Assembly: GCA_951230915.1 (NCBI GenBank)
Contig: OX579633.1
Span: 49,614,029-49,678,028, forward strand
DNA length: 64,000 nt
Source: Antitrichia curtipendula
Lineage: Eukaryota; Streptophyta; Bryopsida; Hypnales; Leucodontaceae
Direction: 5' to 3'
Program-made: the position numbers and the translations under genes
Shown here: positions 60,444-64,000 of the stretch, piece by piece
How the letters are laid out: every line of letters starts with the position of its first letter
Position numbering within the stretch: the stretch's first letter is position 1
The notes under the pieces: model-generated
Databases searched by the model: none
What the model was told of the DNA's origin: nothing
The model's input: only the letters and a program-made list of their open reading frames with translations

Positions 60444-62210
60444 CTACGCAACCCTGCATTTTTTGTCCACAAGAATCTGCTGTGTAGGGTGCACAATTAT
60501 ATCACAGATCAATTTCACCTGCACAAAACAACGAGTGCCATGGTTGGGTCACAACAGTCCATCGTCTGCCTAAGCTTTTTGTTGTCTCTACCTCCAAGCA
60601 TGTGGTGTCCAATCTTCCAAACCATGACTTTCTTATGCCTAGTACAATTGTGGTGTTACTAAAGTAGAGGCATTCCAAGATTCTTGAATAAGAATATTGA
60701 ATTTTTCAAATAACGAGGATTTTACAGAGGACTACATAGAAAGAGATTACATATGAAAGTTAAACATTTCTATTTTGGGGTAAAGACACTTGTGATGAGC
60801 CACTTGTTTCTACAAAATAGAGACTGACGCAGAAAGAACAAGAGCTTGAACACAGGCAGAGCTTGTCACGGACTAGAAACTCTTGCAACGAAAGAGAATT
60901 TGCTTCGAGATTTTCCATCCAGGTTAGCAGAAGCACGGTAAAGAGACTGAAGAGCACGACATACCTTCAAGACGGACGACGTGACACCCAAGAAGTGAAC
61001 TCGAGCTCTGATGACGCCGACGACGGTGAACGGAATTGAATCCTTGGCGGAGTCCTTGATCAAGCTGAGCCCCGTCCCTTGTATGACATCAATCTGGTTG
61101 GACACCAGCAGCACTGACATGGTGTGATTGCTGCGCCCTGGTTGATCGATGGCCGGCACGGTCGAGTTCCCCACGAACATGTCCTTGTAGCTCACGTCCG
61201 CCTCCGTGGGGCTGTACGTGATTCGGAAGCGGTTAGGGTTTATGGCGGTGAGATTGGCTGTCATGTTCATCGACAGCAGCGCTTTCAGCACAATCCCCTC
61301 ACGTTTGGGCGTCACCTGTGTCATCGCGCACCCAATTTCAAGCTCTTTGAAAACTTTTTTAGGAGATCTCAAAAAGGTACAAGAACAGGGCTACTAATCT
61401 TTCAAGGATGGTTTCTTTAAAAGATCTGAATATGAGTACAGTGCCAGCTATTTGCGAACTCAATGCCATTCCCATTGGTAATCTGCATTTGCAAACGTTT
61501 TTTGGGCTTTGCAGAAGGTATAAGAACAGGGGTACTGATCTTTCAAAGGAAAAAAAAATGGAGATCATGCTCATTGCTAATTGCACTGAGCAGGCAGTTT
61601 ACTATGGATCTTGCGCTACGCCTTCCGAGAACAAGATACTCAGTTACGTTCAAATCTATCCTTATGACCTTCTCTTAAATTACATTCTAGAAAATCTGCA
61701 CATTTGCCACATAATCAATGCCTGTAGCACACATTCAAACTATGTCATAGCGAAGTTGGGGCACCAAGTGGTCAGATTAAAGAGGTTTGACTGTATAGCT
61801 ACATTCACAAACTGCAATTGAATGTGCACAATTATTGCACCTTTCAGACATTGTATCTCGTACATTACCTCGTAGACTACGTTCTGATGGAATCCGGATG
61901 ACCTACCCGACGAAAGTTCAAGATTCAAATGCGCAGAAGCTCCCCACAATGCGACGCACATTACCTTGACAGAAGCAATGGCGATGTCGGTCATCTCGAC
62001 CGAAGGGTATTTAGGTTTCGACACGAGATACAGCGTGAGACCGAGGAAGAACAGCAGGAGGAGCAAAACGAAAACGACGACGATCGTCCAGCAGCAACAT
62101 CGCTTCCACGACTTCTTTGTATTTGGAGGCTCGACGTTGAACTCCTCGTGGAAGGAACCATGTTTGGATCGGCTGTAAGGAGCTTGCTCGCTGGCCTTGG
62201 TGAACTTCAT
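60444..62210 (-). CDS. NHL/LEA-2 family membrane protein, three exons, 223 aa
   Basis: NHL (NDR1/HIN1-like)/LEA-2 proteins are plant membrane-anchored proteins with a single LEA14-type beta-sandwich, linked to stress and defence. The exons are 62210-61965, 61315-60965 and 60518-60444, all phase 0 with GT-AG borders (246, 351 and 75 nt), giving 223 residues and a TAG stop. Exon 1 encodes a cytosolic Lys/Asn-rich N-terminus, a C-C-C-W motif, one hydrophobic transmembrane segment (about residues 39-64) and the start of the LEA-2 domain (Y-P-S-V-E-M). Exon 2 encodes the domain core: N-x-T-A-N-L-T-A-I-N-P-N-R-F, Y-K-D, the G-x-G-L-S-L segment and several N-x-S/T sites. Exon 3 supplies the last strand (V-K-L-I-C-D-I-I-V) and a short K-K-C tail, and was found only by following the splice phase. 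No disabling change. Confidence 0.85.
61370..61555. repeat. Direct repeat within LEA-2 intron 1
   Basis: AGGTACAAGAACAGGGCTAC at 61375 recurs as AGGTATAAGAACAGGGGTAC at 61518, followed in both by T-ATCTTTCAA. The repeated block is about 55-60 bases with a 143-base period. Confidence 0.7.
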
Positions 62211-64000
62211 CTGGAATACGCAACTAACCCTGCAACCGCTCCACTTTCATTTTGTCACCGCATCTCCTTCACGCGCTTCAACGTTACAACTCTTACATTA
62301 TTGATGATCTTCCTGGGTGTCGGGAAACAATACTGAAAACAAATCTTCATATAGGATCAATGGGTTTGTGTCATGGAGGTCTTTCCAGGGCTCAGCGTCA
62401 CTACTGCTTGGAAAAGAAACTCGTGGAAGTCGAAGAAGAGATATGGCGAACAGTGGGTACGTGGATCTATTTTGGGAAACTGCTTGTGTTTCATTCTGAT
62501 TGTCCGCCAATTATGCCACAGAAAACTTGTCGCCATTGCTCGCCAGCAATGTGCCTTGCGATTGACAAGAAATGGATTACGCTCCTTCCACAAAGTTTCG
62601 CAAGTTGTGTGCGCTTATGTATAGAGCAATGCCCGAGGAGGAGGGCATTGCTTGATGGAAAGGCCCGACGAGGAGGCTCTTTCATCCCGCAATGCCCAAG
62701 GACCAGAAGCTTTGCTTGATGTAAACCGCGGGAAGAAAATTTGGATGAAATATAGGATGAACAAAAACAATTGGGATGAAAAATGAATAATGCCTAATTA
62801 CACATGTAAAACTGTGCAATTTGGCATTACGCCTTGATTACAGCACTGAACCTGTCCTAAAAATGAGTGGAACATATTCTTCCCGTGTTTTATGGACTCT
62901 TGAGATCTTGCACATATGTGTTCTTTAGTCTGATGGTTTATTATGTACTTACCATTCAGTTTCAAGAATTTGCAACTGAAGTGGATTGTGCTTGTTGAAC
63001 AATCTTGAATGATGTATGCTATTGACCTTGAATCATCCCAATAAGTATTTCAACTTAGCTTCTATTAAGGTAGAACTACTCAATACCACCATCCATCAAA
63101 TTTTGCCACCTACAAAACCCTTCCATTTGCACCAATGGTCCAGTCATTACCACAATCTTAACATCCCTTTATCATAATGGCAATGCATTTGGGAAGCAAA
63201 CACATCAACCTATGCTTTAGCAAGGATCTACTCACAGTTTACATTTTAGCTTTGAAAAATCACAAAAAATTCACTTGTCGGAATGTCTTCATTCTTTTTG
63301 CAATTGACCTCTCAAACTTTTCAATCTTTGAAAAATATGGGAGTTAACAAATAGCTTCCTCAAAGTACCTCAATAGCAAATCTATGTAACAATGGATAGT
63401 TCTAACTTAAAGTCTAAAGTGCTACAAAAGATACAAAAGTGTCCAAGTAAATGACTTTCAGAGCAATTGTAGAAACAAAGAATGCATTTGCTCCTTGCAT
63501 CCAAGAATTTGATTGCTAGTTCATCCAAGAATTTGATCACTAGTTCATCCAAGAATTTGATTGTTTGTGACTAACTACCAATCATTGTCAAGTTGTCTAA
63601 GGTTTTGTTAGGTCTTGTAGGGAGTCAAAAGGAAATTTTCCAATTCTCTTCTCATGCTTTTTTTGGGGATATTGTATGAATAAACTTTGGAGTTTTGAAA
63701 ATAGATCTACCCAAAATCGACCATAAGCTCTGGTAAATAGAGGCTATGTATTTCAGCAAGAAGGTCAGGATGAACTCACCCCCTCCAAGGATTACAGGGG
63801 TGCAAGTAAAAAAAATCTCCCTATTTTGTGCTTGATTAGTTTACCTTGTACAGCTAATAGCTAATTTGGGGTCTCTGATTGCAAACATAAATTCAAAATT
63901 TGCAAATTTTATCATGCGTGGAAATCAGCATATTCCCGAGGGGCCGAGTGAGGGGGTCAGTTCACCCCGGCCGGCAAGAATCAGGTCGGGTAGGTACAGG
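62211..64000. other. LEA-2 upstream region and repeat-rich end of window
   Basis: About 62211-62720 is the 5' UTR/promoter side of the LEA-2 gene, with no clear TATA box identified and no convincing plus-strand gene. Sequence at about 63100-63380 repeats 49440-49760, and about 63870-63985 repeats part of 53780-54000. No further gene is seen. Confidence 0.4.

Noticed and set aside
1..64000. LTR retrotransposons
   Set aside because: No reverse transcriptase, integrase or protease motifs were seen in any frame, and no long terminal repeat pair with TG...CA ends was identified.

Overview
The window is nuclear DNA of a land plant. The evidence is a LATERAL ORGAN BOUNDARIES DOMAIN (LBD) transcription factor, an IRK-interacting-protein-like gene, an NHL/LEA-2 membrane protein, GT-AG introns of plant type, and plant-style CACTA, PIF/Harbinger and hAT transposons. 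The composition is AT-rich, with most genes confined to one island of higher GC. The many zinc-finger hAT copies and the overall style suggest a seed-free plant (bryophyte, lycophyte or fern), but that is inference.

Layout. 1-14 kb is a nested transposon region: the right-hand part of a CACTA element with a Ptta/En/Spm-type protein (1-2188), a related non-autonomous CACTA element carrying a large hairpin (4868-5993), a third CACTA element from another family (8478-10499), a diverged 1.3-kb tandem duplication, GC-rich minisatellites, and a decayed PIF/Harbinger transposase (12290-13440, minus). 16-28 kb is the gene island: a decayed intron-containing copy of the 26S proteasome subunit gene RPN3 (plus), an apparently intact three-exon LBD gene (minus), a two-exon IRKI-like gene (minus), and an unrecognised coding-like stretch near 27.6-28.3 kb. 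28-35 kb is AT-rich repeat DNA. 35-46 kb holds three copies of one hAT family, all on the minus strand: one nearly intact with a single nonsense codon, one badly decayed, and one fragment. 46-60 kb is gene-poor, repeat-rich DNA with foldback elements, a nested MITE and several dispersed repeat families. A complete three-exon LEA-2/NHL gene lies at 60.4-62.2 kb (minus).

The host genes share no obvious pathway: LBD proteins act in organ-boundary and developmental transcription, IRKI-like proteins near receptor kinases, and NHL/LEA-2 proteins at membranes. The RPN3 copy cannot encode a full subunit, so a working copy must exist elsewhere in the genome.

The most unusual signal is a compact tRNA-like cloverleaf with an RNA polymerase III B-box-like T-arm. 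It lies in the same sense just downstream of both large hAT transposase copies (35117-35180 and 40366-40422), and a related copy stands alone near 30.4 kb. A second lead is a repeat family whose ends read TTAA-CCCCTAAAGG, resembling piggyBac-type termini. All homology calls are from reading the translated sequence; no database search was run.
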